This document shows positions 31,346-39,560 of a DNA stretch of 53,858 nucleotides, in pieces. Location of the stretch: contig JACQVR010000102.1 of NCBI GenBank assembly GCA_016209705.1, forward strand, positions 1-53,858, read 5' to 3'. The translations under genes and the position numbers were made by a program. The stretch comes from Planctomycetota bacterium. GTDB lineage: Bacteria; Planctomycetota; MHYJ01; JACPRB01. Every line of letters starts with the position of its first letter. Positions within the stretch are counted from its first letter, which is position 1. Under the pieces are notes generated by a model. It was given only the letters and a program-made list of their open reading frames with translations, did not search any database and was not told the origin of the DNA.

Positions 31346-32599
31346 TCACGAACCCTGACCGTCGGAATTGCCTTCTTCCGGCGGAGGCGGTGTCTCCTCC
31401 TTTGGAGGTTGCCCCGAAGGCGGCTCTTCGGCGGGCTTTTTCTCTTCGGGAGGCTTCGGTTTCTCTTCGGGCTTGGGTGTCGGAGGCTCTTCGAGCTTGG
31501 GGGGGGTAGAGGGCTCGGGAGCCGGATCTGCCGGAGCCGGCGGCAGGGAGGGCGGCGGTTCGGGCGGGGCGGGTGGTTCGCCCCAGACGATGGTATGAAG
31601 CTTCTTGAAACCTTTTTCGGTGGTCTCATTCACCTGGTTCAGGAATTTCGACGTGGCTTCATCTTTTCGGGAGGCCAGGAACGCTCCGGCGGCCAGCGGC
31701 AACACCAGGAGCATGGCCGCCAGCGCCACTTTCACCGGGCTTGATTTGGGAAGCTCCTCCTCCTCGGTCGCCGAATCCGAGACAGGACGGCGATGAAGGG
31801 CGCCGGAGCGCTGGGACAGTCCGGCTAGACGTTCCGCTTTAGACGGAACAGGAGCCGGCGGCGCGGCGTCCGCCGGCGGAGGAATTTCCACATCCAGGGG
31901 CGTTTCCATCTCATGGGCGGCCGCTTTGGCCGGCGTCACGACTTTCGTGGCGGGGCGCCGCGTCGTCTGGGGAGCCTTCGGCGTGGCGGAGCCGAGACCT
32001 TCCGGCTTGAAGCCCGAGGGAGATTCACGTGGCGCGGAAGACATGGCGGTGCCTCCCAGATTGAAGATGGTCTGATCGCCGATTTCGGGCGGCTCCGCGG
32101 CGGCTCCCGCCGGCACGCTCTCCGAGACCGGCTGAGACATTGTCTCTCCTCCGAGTCCCCCAAGGTCCAGGATGCTCTGGCCGCCGAGATCTGAAAGATC
32201 CGGCTCACCGCCGGGAGGCGCAACGGCAGGCTCCGGAAACGGTTCGGCCGCCGACTCTTTCCCCATGGATTGGCGAATTTTCCACGTGGAAAGATTGAAG
32301 GATTCGAAGAGTTGGATGGTCGCATCGGGCAGCAGAACCAGATCCTTCTTGCACAGGGGGCAGACGCCTTTGGCCGGGCGCGTCGGGACGGCGGCGGAAA
32401 ATGGGGCGTGGCACGCCGGGCATTCGACCTTCGCGGTGTTCTTCTTGGCGGTCAGGGGAGGAGCGGGAGCGGGTGGCGCGGCGGCCGGCGCCGCGGAGGG
32501 CGCCCCTGTGCAGCGGCGGCACGCGAACGATGCGTCGTCCCCCTCGACGGCGTCCACGAGCACCTTGAGCCCGCATTTGGAGCATTTTCGGATCGGCAT
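31346..32599 (-). CDS. Zinc-ribbon membrane protein with Pro-rich tail
   Basis: 417 aa from the ATG at 32599. N-terminal zinc ribbons are CSKCG...CRRC and CPACH...CPLCKKDL. A low-complexity middle carries two LGG-type short repeats (GGQSILDLGGLGGE, GDQTIFNLGGTAMS), resembling FHA- or kinase-linked tails. There is one membrane segment (VALAAMLLVLPLAAGAFLASRK, about 290-312), then a Pro/Glu-rich tail of about 90 residues facing the other side. The layout (cytoplasmic ribbon, TM, extracytoplasmic Pro-rich) suggests a scaffold or sensor. Function unknown. The small membrane protein gene is immediately upstream. Confidence 0.75.
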   Translation of the reverse strand: MPIRKCSKCGLKVLVDAVEGDDASFACRRCTGAPSAAPAAAPPAPAPPLTAKKNTAKVECPACHAPFSAAVPTRPAKGVCPLCKKDLVLLPDATIQLFESFNLSTWKIRQSMGKESAAEPFPEPAVAPPGGEPDLSDLGGQSILDLGGLGGETMSQPVSESVPAGAAAEPPEIGDQTIFNLGGTAMSSAPRESPSGFKPEGLGSATPKAPQTTRRPATKVVTPAKAAAHEMETPLDVEIPPPADAAPPAPVPSKAERLAGLSQRSGALHRRPVSDSATEEEELPKSSPVKVALAAMLLVLPLAAGAFLASRKDEATSKFLNQVNETTEKGFKKLHTIVWGEPPAPPEPPPSLPPAPADPAPEPSTPPKLEEPPTPKPEEKPKPPEEKKPAEEPPSGQPPKEETPPPPEEGNSDGQGS

Positions 32600-32601
32600 G
32601 G

Positions 32602-33093
32602 CTACGTTTTCCCGTTCAGGAAGACCAGGGCCACCGCGCCGAGGGAGGCCGCGTAGGCGGCGCCGCCCATCAGGAGGCCGAAGATCCCGCGCGGCTTTTC
32701 GGAGGCCGCCAGGGGCAGGAGGATCAGGCCCGTGACGAGATGCAGCGCCGCGACAGCGGCGAAAATCGCCACCCAGCGCGCGTTGGCGGGTTGCGAGGCT
32801 CCGGCGGCGGCCAGCAGAAGCCCCGTCAAGGCGAGCAGGGTGTTGATGGAAAAGAGGGTCGCCAAGGGGCGTCCGGCGGGGGAGAGCAGCAGGTAGAGGC
32901 CCAGCCCCAGGCCCCACAGGGCTCCGGCGAGTCCGAGCGCGTCGGCCGGAAAGCGCTCGCCGACGTGACGCGCGGGGAGGGTGTAATCCACCGCTCCCTC
33001 GGGACCACGGGCGGCGAGGCCGGCACGCAGGCCGGCATCGTAGAGAAGGGCCGCTCCGGCCAGCAGGAGGATGGCGCCGATGAGCGTTCGCAT
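32602..33093 (-). CDS. Small integral membrane protein, 163 aa
   Basis: Four to five hydrophobic segments (about 2-24, 50-70, 80-98, 105-130, 140-160) with a periplasmic-like loop DYTLPARHVGERFPADAL after the first. Its stop codon sits 2 nt before the start of the zinc-ribbon protein, so the pair is almost certainly co-translated. I do not recognise the family. Confidence 0.7.
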   Translation of the reverse strand: MRTLIGAILLLAGAALLYDAGLRAGLAARGPEGAVDYTLPARHVGERFPADALGLAGALWGLGLGLYLLLSPAGRPLATLFSINTLLALTGLLLAAAGASQPANARWVAIFAAVAALHLVTGLILLPLAASEKPRGIFGLLMGGAAYAASLGAVALVFLNGKT

Positions 33094-33142
33094 AGCTCTC
33101 CAAATTTTAAAAATATCAGTCTAGAGTGGATCCAAGCCGATT

Positions 33143-33290
33143 TCAAAAGATAAATTCCGCGCTAGGAGCGCGTCGGGGTATGCCCACGTAGTATCGGGCT
33201 TCCGTATACCGATCGGTCTGGGGGAATTCCTTCAAAAGCGCTTCGATCTGTTCCCGCAGATCTTCGAACCGCTTTTCATGCCACGCCCGG
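33143..33290 (-). pseudogene. Orphan C-terminal fragment of an unknown protein
   Basis: The frame HEKRFEDLREQIEALLKEFPQTDRYTEARYYVG has protein-like composition and ends at a stop, but it has no start or upstream body. The kelch pseudogene ends just before it. It looks like the 3' stump of a deleted gene in this scrambled region. Confidence 0.4.
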
Positions 33291-33297
33291 GTTCGAT

Positions 33298-33938
33298 TCA
33301 AGGATTCGCGACACGAAAAACGTCGTTGGACCATAAGGTGCCGTCTTGTCCGCCCAGCACGTAGAGCGTGCCGAGGTACGCGACATAGGAATTTGTCGAC
33401 GGATACCCAAGCTTGCCCGTAGGGTACGGCACCGTATCGGCCCAGGCCCCGGGAGATCCGCTCTCATCAAGGGGCGCGAACCTCGCGATGGCGATTTTGG
33501 CCAGTTTTTGCGCACCGGAGGGAGGCATCCCCAAGGCGTAGAGATGGCCGTTGTGGATCAGTGCGGAAAAGATGCGCCCGTCGCCGGGAAACGGGGCCTC
33601 GGCAGCCGTCGTTCAAGACCCCACCGTTCCGTCGGCGTTTAAAGGAGCGAATTGGACTTCGTTGTAGTAGTTCGCGATCCACCCTCCTCCGAATTCGCCA
33701 TACAGGCCTTGGTATCCTCCGATGACATATATGAATCCGTTGTATGCGGCGGCGGCATGGCCCGCCCGCGGCGCCGGGAAAGCTGGTCCACGCCTATCGT
33801 CACCAGACCTTCGGGATTCCCCCGATTGAAGTCCGCGGTCGAGGTGATTGACTGGGGGGACTGCGCGAAGGATGGAAGCGCCGCGCCGGCAAAGAGGATC
33901 GCTGCGGTGGCTGAAAGGGGGATCCGTCTTCGAGCCAT
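33298..33938 (-). pseudogene. Secreted kelch-repeat protein, frameshifted and with in-frame TGA
   Basis: It starts at 33938 with a signal peptide (MARRRIPLSATAAILFAGAALPSFA). After about 30 further codons the frame changes one or more times, and kelch repeats appear (GHAAAAYNGFIYVIGG, NGHLYALG, LGTLYVLGGQDG). A TGA at 33613-33615 replaces an expected Trp in the kelch phrase NADGTVGSxTT. The gene's first codons are fused to the end of the kelch/anchor remnant upstream. It has decayed. Confidence 0.75.
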
Positions 33939-35373
33939 CAAGTATATGCCTACCGGCAGGAACAGTTCGAGACCTGTGGAGCCGCAGCCGCCGCTTCCTG
34001 CTCCCGCTCCGGAGTCCTGGTCTTCGCCGGAACGGCCGCTCTCTCCCGTGTTTCCATTTCCGGAACCGCCGTTGCCCTCTTCTTCAGGCGGCGGAGGCGG
34101 AAGAGATGTCGGATCTTCATCGTAAACGGCGATCTCGGTCACGCTCGTGGCGGCAGACGCGCCGGTGTCATCCAGCGTCAGGCGGATCCAGAGGTACCTG
34201 AAAGTTTCCGAGAACATAAAGGCGGCCCCGGTACGCCACCGACGCATGGAGTCTTCGCGGGATCGCCAGCGGCGTCGTCGGCTTCCATGCGCCCAGTTCA
34301 CCCTCCTCGTCGATCGACGCGAACCGAACGTCGGTGGTTCCGGTTGAGGTTATGCTGGCGTCGTCGCCTCCGATGGCATAGAGATAGCCATCGTAGGCCG
34401 CTCCTTGGAGGTACGCGCGCCCGGAGGGTAAAGGCGTTGCGGGGGTCCATGCGCCCAGGCGTCCGTCGGCGTTGATCACCGAGAACATGACGGCGTCGAA
34501 TCGCGTGGTAGTTCCATTGCCTCCGATGCCTCCCATCTTGTAGAGGCGGCCGTTGTAGGCCACGGCGGCGTGCTCGAAGCGCCCTACCGGAAGCGTCGTG
34601 AGGAAGTTCCAAGTCCCGGGAGCCCCATTGGTTTCGTCAATGGTTGAGACTTGGATGTCGTCCAGACTGTTCTGGGCGGCGTTCTGCCCGGCGATGACGT
34701 ACAAGCGGCCGCCGTACACCACGGCGGCATGCCGGTTGCGTCCCGTCGTGAAGGAAGGCGCTTCGATCCAAGCGGCGAGGCTTCCCGATATTCTTTCATG
34801 GTCACGCCGAACGAGGACGTTCTGCGGTTTGAGATCCCGGTGCACCACGCCGCGCTGGTGGGCGTATCCCACCGTGCGGGCGATCACCTCCAGCGCGCGG
34901 ATGCGCTCGGTGTCGTTCAGCTTCGGCGCTTCTTCGGCGAGCGTCCGCCCTTCCACGTACTCCATGGCGATGAAGTGGGTCGCCGCGGCGTTCGGCCCGC
35001 CGGGCACGCTTCCGACTTCGTGGATCGAGGCGATGTGAGGATGCCGGAGCTGCGCCGTCGTGGAGGCTTCGAGATGCAACCGCTCGATCAGGACCGGACT
35101 GGCCTCTCCTTCCTTCACCACTTTGAGCGCCACCCGCCGGTTCAGGTCGCGGCCCAGCGCTTCATACACCACGCCCATGCCGCCGCGGCCGAGCTGGCGG
35201 ATCAAGTCGAACTTGCCCAGCGTCGGACGGTCGGTGGGCGTACGGTCATCGGCCGCAGCGGGCGGTTCGCCCGTCGCGCCGGTGACGGCGCCGCACGCCG
35301 GGCATCGCGGAGGTTCCGCTTCACGGGAGGTCTCCCGGCGCAGGTCTTCCCGAAGCCATTCGAGGGGGTTCAT
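33939..35373 (-). pseudogene. Chimera: truncated Ser/Thr kinase, kelch repeats and C-terminal anchor
   Basis: Residues 1-195 are a Hanks-type kinase N-lobe with GRGGMGVVYEA, VALKVV and the catalytic loop HRDLKPQNVLV. The sequence stops before DFG. It then joins directly to kelch units (HAAVVYGGRLYVIAGQ, GRLYKMGGIGG, GYLYAIGGDD). At 34168 the frame ends. In the next frame a discoidin-like strand (RYLWIRLTLDDTG) and a surface-anchor tail (GGCGSTGLELFLPVGIYL plus Arg run) continue. The kinase cannot be active. At least two deletions formed this locus. It lies downstream of a broken ECF sigma factor gene. Confidence 0.75.
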
Positions 35374-35375
35374 GA

Positions 35376-35412
35376 TCGAGGTATCAGCTATTAGCTGTCA
35401 GCTATCAGCGGC
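35376..35412. repeat. GTCAGCTATCAGC quasi-tandem tract
   Basis: TATCAGCTATTAGCTGTCAG and GCTATCAGCGG units lie between the sigma-factor stop and the kinase start on the minus strand. Short internal complementarity (AGCTATTAGCTGTCAGCT) would form a small hairpin. Confidence 0.45.
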
Positions 35413-35913
35413 TCATTTCCCCGGGATGAAATTCAACTCGCGTTCCGCCTCTTCGTCGGTGGCGGTGTAGTGCCGCACGCGGTGGCGGAGGATCCTCCGC
35501 AGCGCGGTGCGGGCGTGGAATAGGAAGTTCCGCACGCCGGATTCTTTCAGTTTCAGATCGGAAGCGAGCTACGCATAGGTGGGGCGCTGATGGGCGCCCG
35601 CCAAGGGCGCCGGCTGGAACGTCGAGATCGAGAAATCCTGGGGCAGGAGATAATAACGCCGAAATACGTCGTAGTAGACCCGCTTGCCCTTGCCGATCAG
35701 CTCCCGCTTCAACAAGGCGACCGCCTCGGTGAGGTCCTTCGCGTCCTCTTCATTGCGGTGCCAGGAGCGGCGGATGTAATAGTAACAGGGCTTCCAGTAG
35801 CGGCGAATCAGGCCGTCGAGATGACGGCGGTAGTCGGGAGCGTTGGGATCGTGCAGCGCCAGGAGCGAGCTCCAGTCGGTGCTGGGGAACCGGTGCGGTT
35901 CGGAGCCGGTCAT
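35413..35913 (-). pseudogene. ECF sigma factor (planctomycete type), internally deleted, with in-frame TAG
   Basis: It starts MTGSEPHRFPSTDWSSLLALHDPNAPDYRRHLDGLIRRYW..., a sigma-2 region typical of planctomycete ECF factors encoded beside Ser/Thr kinases. After EDAKDLTEA the frame jumps to ALLKRELIGKGKRVYYDVFRRYYL, so part of the sigma-2/linker region is missing. A TAG (35569-35571) replaces the usual Gln in TYAQLASDLKLKESGVRNFLFHARTALRR, the sigma-4 helix-turn-helix. It is non-functional unless the stop is suppressed and the deletion tolerated. Confidence 0.75.
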
Positions 35914-35927
35914 GGTCGTATTCGGAG

Positions 35928-36752
35928 TCACGATGGCGCTCCTGGTCGCTTCGTCTCGAAGAATGCGCGCAAGCTCGACAACATGGATAAATACGCGGCC
36001 GTCGTCCCCGCGGTGGGAGTCGCAATTTCCGACTCCTCGCACCGAAGCCGCGTTCCGGCGGCGGATGGCGTGAGCGCGATCTCGATCTTGGTGCCGGCGC
36101 GGGTCCGGAACGAGAGCCGGCGATCCGGAACGATCTCTTCGGCCGATCCCGCTTCGGGAGGGAGCGCGGCCGCGTGGCGGCCGCTCCAGCGTTTCATAAG
36201 CTCGGCGCGGGTCAGCGCCTGGAACACGTCCGCGGGCGCGGCGGGAATCTCGGTCTCCAGCGCGTAGCGACCTTCGTAGCGGATGTGGGGTTCGATTCGG
36301 GGCGCGCCGCTCCCGCCGGCTTGGTACTGGGCATAGGCGCGGTTGGTGAGCGCGTCCGCTTCGCGATTCTGCTCGCGCGGCACCCACTCGAAGCGGAGCG
36401 AGGGAAACCGGAACGACATCTCACGGGCCTTCACGAACAGATTCACGATCGAGGGGGCCTTCACTTTATATTCGCCGCGAAGTTGGCGAATGGCCAGCTC
36501 GGAGTCGCCGCGAACGACGATCGGTTCCTTTTCGAGGCCCTGGGCCAGGATCCACTCCAGGGCTTTGAGGACGCCGGTATATTCGGCGACGTTGTTCGTC
36601 GCGCCTTCCGTAAAGGGTTCCGCGGCCAGGCCGCAGTCCTCGTGCAGGAGCTTGCCGTCGCGCTTGATGAGAAATCCGTACGTCGCTACGCCGCCGGGAT
36701 TTTTCGGCTGGCACAAACCGTCGAAGTACACGCTGAGGGTCACGAATCCCAA
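35928..36752 (-). CDS. RNase HI-like domain fused to an SRPBCC (AHSA1-type) domain
   Basis: 274 aa. Residues 1-140 are a type-1 RNase H domain with all four catalytic acids: Asp11 (VYFDG), Glu57 (NNVAEYTG), Asp83 (VRGDSELA) and Asp133 (NREADALTN). Residues 155-270 are a START/SRPBCC-like fold (YALETEIPAAPADVFQALTRAELMKRWSGRH ... GTRLRCEESEI). The N-terminal part would cleave RNA in RNA-DNA hybrids. The fusion with a hydrophobic-ligand fold is not one I know. No internal frame break is seen. It diverges from glpK. Confidence 0.85.
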   Translation of the reverse strand: MGFVTLSVYFDGLCQPKNPGGVATYGFLIKRDGKLLHEDCGLAAEPFTEGATNNVAEYTGVLKALEWILAQGLEKEPIVVRGDSELAIRQLRGEYKVKAPSIVNLFVKAREMSFRFPSLRFEWVPREQNREADALTNRAYAQYQAGGSGAPRIEPHIRYEGRYALETEIPAAPADVFQALTRAELMKRWSGRHAAALPPEAGSAEEIVPDRRLSFRTRAGTKIEIALTPSAAGTRLRCEESEIATPTAGTTAAYLSMLSSLRAFFETKRPGAPS

Positions 36753-36755
36753 TCC

Positions 36756-36788
36756 TATCTCTCCATCGCCCGCATCTCCATATCTCCA
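36756..36788. repeat. ATCTCC half-arm tract between rnh-like gene and glpK
   Basis: CTATCTCTCCATCGCCCGCA then ATCTCCATATCTCC units occupy most of the 51-bp divergent gap and run into TATAAT at 36790-36795, 8 nt before the glpK ATG. The tract may supply the promoter's -10 element and leaves no room for a normal leader. Confidence 0.5.
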
Positions 36789-36803
36789 TTATAATCGCCG
36801 CCA

Positions 36804-38261
36804 ATGGGCCGATATCTCCTGGCCATTGACGCGGGCACGACCGGAGTCACCGTCCATCTGATCGATCGGCGCGGGCGCGTCGTTCGCCGGGCCGATCGAG
36901 ACTTCCGCCAGAACTACCCTCGGCCGGGTTGGGTCGAGCACGACGCGGAAGAGATATGGCGCGTGGCTCGGACTTTGATGCGAAAGGTCGTGCGCGATCC
37001 GTGGGAAGTGGCCGCTGTCGGGATCACCAACCAGCGCGAGACCACGGTGGTATGGGACCGCGACACGGGACGGCCCGTCGCGCCGGCCATCGTGTGGCAG
37101 TGCCGCCGCACGGCGCCCCTGTGCGAGCGCCTGCGTGCGGACGGCATGGAAGCGCGGACGCGCCGACTGACCGGACTCGTGATCGACGCCTATTTCTCGG
37201 CCACAAAGATCCGCTGGATTCTGGATCACGCGCGGCCCAAGGGGCGGCTCGCCTTCGGCACGATCGATTGCTGGCTACTGTGGAACCTAACGGGCGGGAA
37301 AGTCCACGCCACGGATTTCACCAACGCGTCCCGGACGCTGCTCTTCGACATCGACCGCCGGGAGTGGAGCGACGAACTGCTGGAAATATTCGATGTGCCG
37401 CGCGACCTGTTGCCCGAGGCGCGTCCGTCGGCGGGCGAGTTCGGCGTGACGGATCGCCGCGTCTTCGGTGCCGAAGTCCCCATCGCGGGCATCGCGGGCG
37501 ACCAGCAGGCGGCGCTCTATGGGCAAGGGTGCGTCCGTCCCGGAGCGTTCAAGAACACGTATGGGACGGGGTGTTTTCTCGTCGCCCACACCGGCACGAA
37601 GCGCGTCGACTCCCGGCGCGGCCTGCTCACGACCATCGCGTGCGGAGCGAAGGGCGAACCGGCATATGCCCTCGAGGGATCCATCTTCATTGCGGGCGCG
37701 GCGGTGCAGTGGTTGCGGGATACGCTGGGCCTCGTACGCACGAGCGCCGAAACGGAGCGCCTGGCGCGATCGATCGATTCGAACGGCGGCGTTTACGTGG
37801 TGCCCGCGTTCATCGGGCTGGGCGCGCCATACTGGGATATGAATGCGCGGGGCCTGGTCTGCGGCCTCACCCGCGGTTCCGGCCGGGCGCACGTGGCGCG
37901 CGCGGTGCTGGAGTCGATCGCGTATCAGACGCGCGACGTGGCGGAGGCGATGGAGGCGGACGCGGGGCTGCGCGTTCGCGAACTGCGCGTCGACGGCGGC
38001 GCGGTCGTGAACGATTTTCTGATGCAATTCCAGGCGGACCTTCTGGGCGCGCGGATCGTGCGGCCGAGGAATGTCGAGACCACGGCGCTCGGCGCCGCGC
38101 GTCTGGCGGGTTTGGCCGCGGGGATCGAGATGCCGGAGCCGCGGATCGATCGTGTGTTCGAGCCGAGAATGTCCAAAGCGGCGCGCGACCGGTTGTACGA
38201 GGGATGGAAGGTCGCGGTGCGGCGGGCGCGTTCGGAGGTCAGCGATCCGCCCGCCACGTAA
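36804..38261 (+). CDS. glpK: Glycerol kinase
   Basis: 485 aa FGGY-family kinase phosphorylating glycerol to glycerol-3-phosphate. Phosphate-1 loop AIDAGTTGVTVHLID at residues 7-21, substrate block GITNQRETTVVWD and IVWQCRRTA, ATP-site YGTGCFLVAHTG, and the signature LGAPYWDMNARG and ESIAYQTRDV. All catalytic motifs look intact. It stands alone, without glpF or glpD, and its promoter region is squeezed into a repeat tract. Confidence 0.96.
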   Translation: MGRYLLAIDAGTTGVTVHLIDRRGRVVRRADRDFRQNYPRPGWVEHDAEEIWRVARTLMRKVVRDPWEVAAVGITNQRETTVVWDRDTGRPVAPAIVWQCRRTAPLCERLRADGMEARTRRLTGLVIDAYFSATKIRWILDHARPKGRLAFGTIDCWLLWNLTGGKVHATDFTNASRTLLFDIDRREWSDELLEIFDVPRDLLPEARPSAGEFGVTDRRVFGAEVPIAGIAGDQQAALYGQGCVRPGAFKNTYGTGCFLVAHTGTKRVDSRRGLLTTIACGAKGEPAYALEGSIFIAGAAVQWLRDTLGLVRTSAETERLARSIDSNGGVYVVPAFIGLGAPYWDMNARGLVCGLTRGSGRAHVARAVLESIAYQTRDVAEAMEADAGLRVRELRVDGGAVVNDFLMQFQADLLGARIVRPRNVETTALGAARLAGLAAGIEMPEPRIDRVFEPRMSKAARDRLYEGWKVAVRRARSEVSDPPAT

Positions 38262-38829
38262 TGTCGGCCAGCGCGTATCCCGCCTCGCGCACGGCATTCG
38301 CCAGCTCGCCGTAGGACGCCTTGTCCAGCGTCGCCGTCACCGTGCCGGCCTTGGCGTCTTCCACCCGCAGCTCGCTGAGGCCTTCGATCTTCTTCGTCGC
38401 GCGAGCCAGCTTCTGGCCGCACATGATCTTGCAGACCATGCCTTTCACGGTCAGCGTGACTCGGCCGCTGATCTTGAGGTCGTCGGCGGCGATTTCCAGG
38501 TTCGCCGACTTCACGGCCGCTTCGATTTCGGACAGCTTGATCGCCTTGAATTCTTTCTTGAGTTTCAGGATCGCCGCGCCTTTTGCGAGCGCGATCTTGT
38601 CGACGGCTTCCAGCGCCTTGAGGCCCTGCGCCAGCTCGGCCTTGGTCTGGCAGCACATCTCGCCCGAAAGCGGGATCGTGATGCAGACCGTTTCGGCGCA
38701 CGCTTTCGCCTTCGCCTCGGCCATTTTTTGCAGCGGGCACTATCCGCTCTCCTCGCACTGCGCCCCTGCGGATGCCGCCGACAGGACGACCGGCAGCGCC
38801 GCCGCTCCGCCCGTCTTCCACAGCTTCAT
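38239..38829 (-). pseudogene. Periplasmic tandem heavy-metal-associated (HMA) protein with in-frame TAG
   Basis: AAGGAGGCGACG precedes the ATG at 38829, and a signal peptide (MKLWKTGGAAALPVVLSAASAGA) follows. After QCEESG a TAG (38740-38742) interrupts the frame, which then continues unbroken for 166 codons. Two HMA-like ferredoxin folds follow: CITIPLSGEMCCQTKAELAQ (with CC instead of CxxC) and VTLTVKGMVCKIMCGQKLARA, ending VREAGYALADI. A restart at the downstream ATG (38724) would lack the signal peptide. It was probably a metal-binding exported protein. It may be a pseudogene, a suppressed stop, or a consensus error. Confidence 0.7.
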
Positions 38830-38920
38830 CGTCGCCTCCTTGCAAAGTGGGGTTGTAAATTCGTGTCTTTAGACACTTGAGGAGGCTTCTTTCTTCCGTG
38901 GAAATGTCTGGCTTCGCTCG

Positions 38921-38995
38921 ACTCCCCCAGGGGGAGTATGAGGGGGACTCAGACTTGAGACTTCGGACGTCGGACGTGGGACTCCGCGCCCCAGA
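38921..38995. repeat. GC-rich hairpin followed by GACTTCGGAC-type units
   Basis: ACTCCCCC-A-GGGGGAGT (38921-38937) is a perfect 8-bp palindrome. After about 20 nt come ACTTGAGACTTCGGACGTCG and further GGACGTGGGACT units. The tract fills the gap before the AhpD-like gene's end and holds no gene. Confidence 0.5.
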
Positions 38996-39007
38996 ATGAC
39001 CGGACAT

Positions 39008-39544
39008 CTATTTCTGGGGCGCGGCTGTGATTTCGATGTGCAAGGCGTTGTTGAAGCGGTTGAAGTAATTGAAGAGACCCGCCGCGGAGGTGAGTTCGAC
39101 GATCTCACCTTCTGTATAGTGGCGCCGCAGCCATTCGAATTCGGCGTCGGGGATGTTCTTCGAATCGTCCGTGATCCACTCGCCCCATCGGATCGCGGCC
39201 GCGTCCTTGTCGGAGAAGGCGGACAATTCGCCTTGCCGGACGGCTTCGATCTCGGCGTCCGTCGCGCCCGCCGCACGGGCGAGCTTGGTGTGGGAGGCCA
39301 TTCAATAGTCGCATCCGTTGATCGCCGAGACGCGCAGCACGACGAGTTCCTTCAAGCGGGACGAGAGGGTAGTCGGCGCCATCACCGCCTTGAAGTGTGC
39401 GGCCATCGTCGTGAGAATCTCCGGCCGGTGCGCCATGGTGCGGTACATGTTGGGGACATTCCCGCGCTGCCGGAGCATCGCGTCGAAGATAGGCTTGACC
39501 TCCGGCGGGGCGCTCGCGGGGTCTACCTTGCTGAGGCGAGGCAT
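39008..39544 (-). CDS. AhpD/carboxymuconolactone decarboxylase-like protein, TGA at the redox Cys (candidate selenoprotein)
   Basis: 178 aa if TGA (39302-39304) is read through. The protein has the CMD/AhpD layout: PRLSKVDPASAPPEVKPIFDAM, then LSSRLKELVVLRVSAINGCDY-x-MASHTKLARAAGATDAEI, where x is the TGA. In relatives this position is the second Cys of CxxC, so Cys-x-x-Sec fits. Frames on both sides are intact and continue to a normal stop. GGAGA precedes the ATG by 7 nt. A GC-rich hairpin begins 22 nt after the TGA (39266-39280). The alternative is a nonsense mutation, since several neighbours also carry single stops. Confidence 0.6.
39266..39280 (-). promoter_or_regulatory. Possible bacterial SECIS-like stem-loop
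   Basis: In the mRNA, GCCCG-UGCGG-CGGGC forms a 5-bp GC stem with a 5-nt loop. It lies 22-36 nt after the UGA, with a G in the loop at +28. Distance and loop G fit bacterial SECIS rules in outline. The short stem could also occur by chance in GC-rich DNA. Confidence 0.35.
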
Positions 39545-39560
39545 CTAAAAGTCTCCTTTG

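Noticed and set aside
33270..33310. tRNA T-arm-like GGGTTCGATTC
   Set aside because: The flanking bases do not form T or acceptor stems, no D or anticodon arm is found upstream, and the DNA reads as a protein fragment.
33613..33615. Second selenocysteine codon (TGA in the kelch gene)
   Set aside because: The family has Trp, not Cys, at this position, and the gene is already frameshifted.
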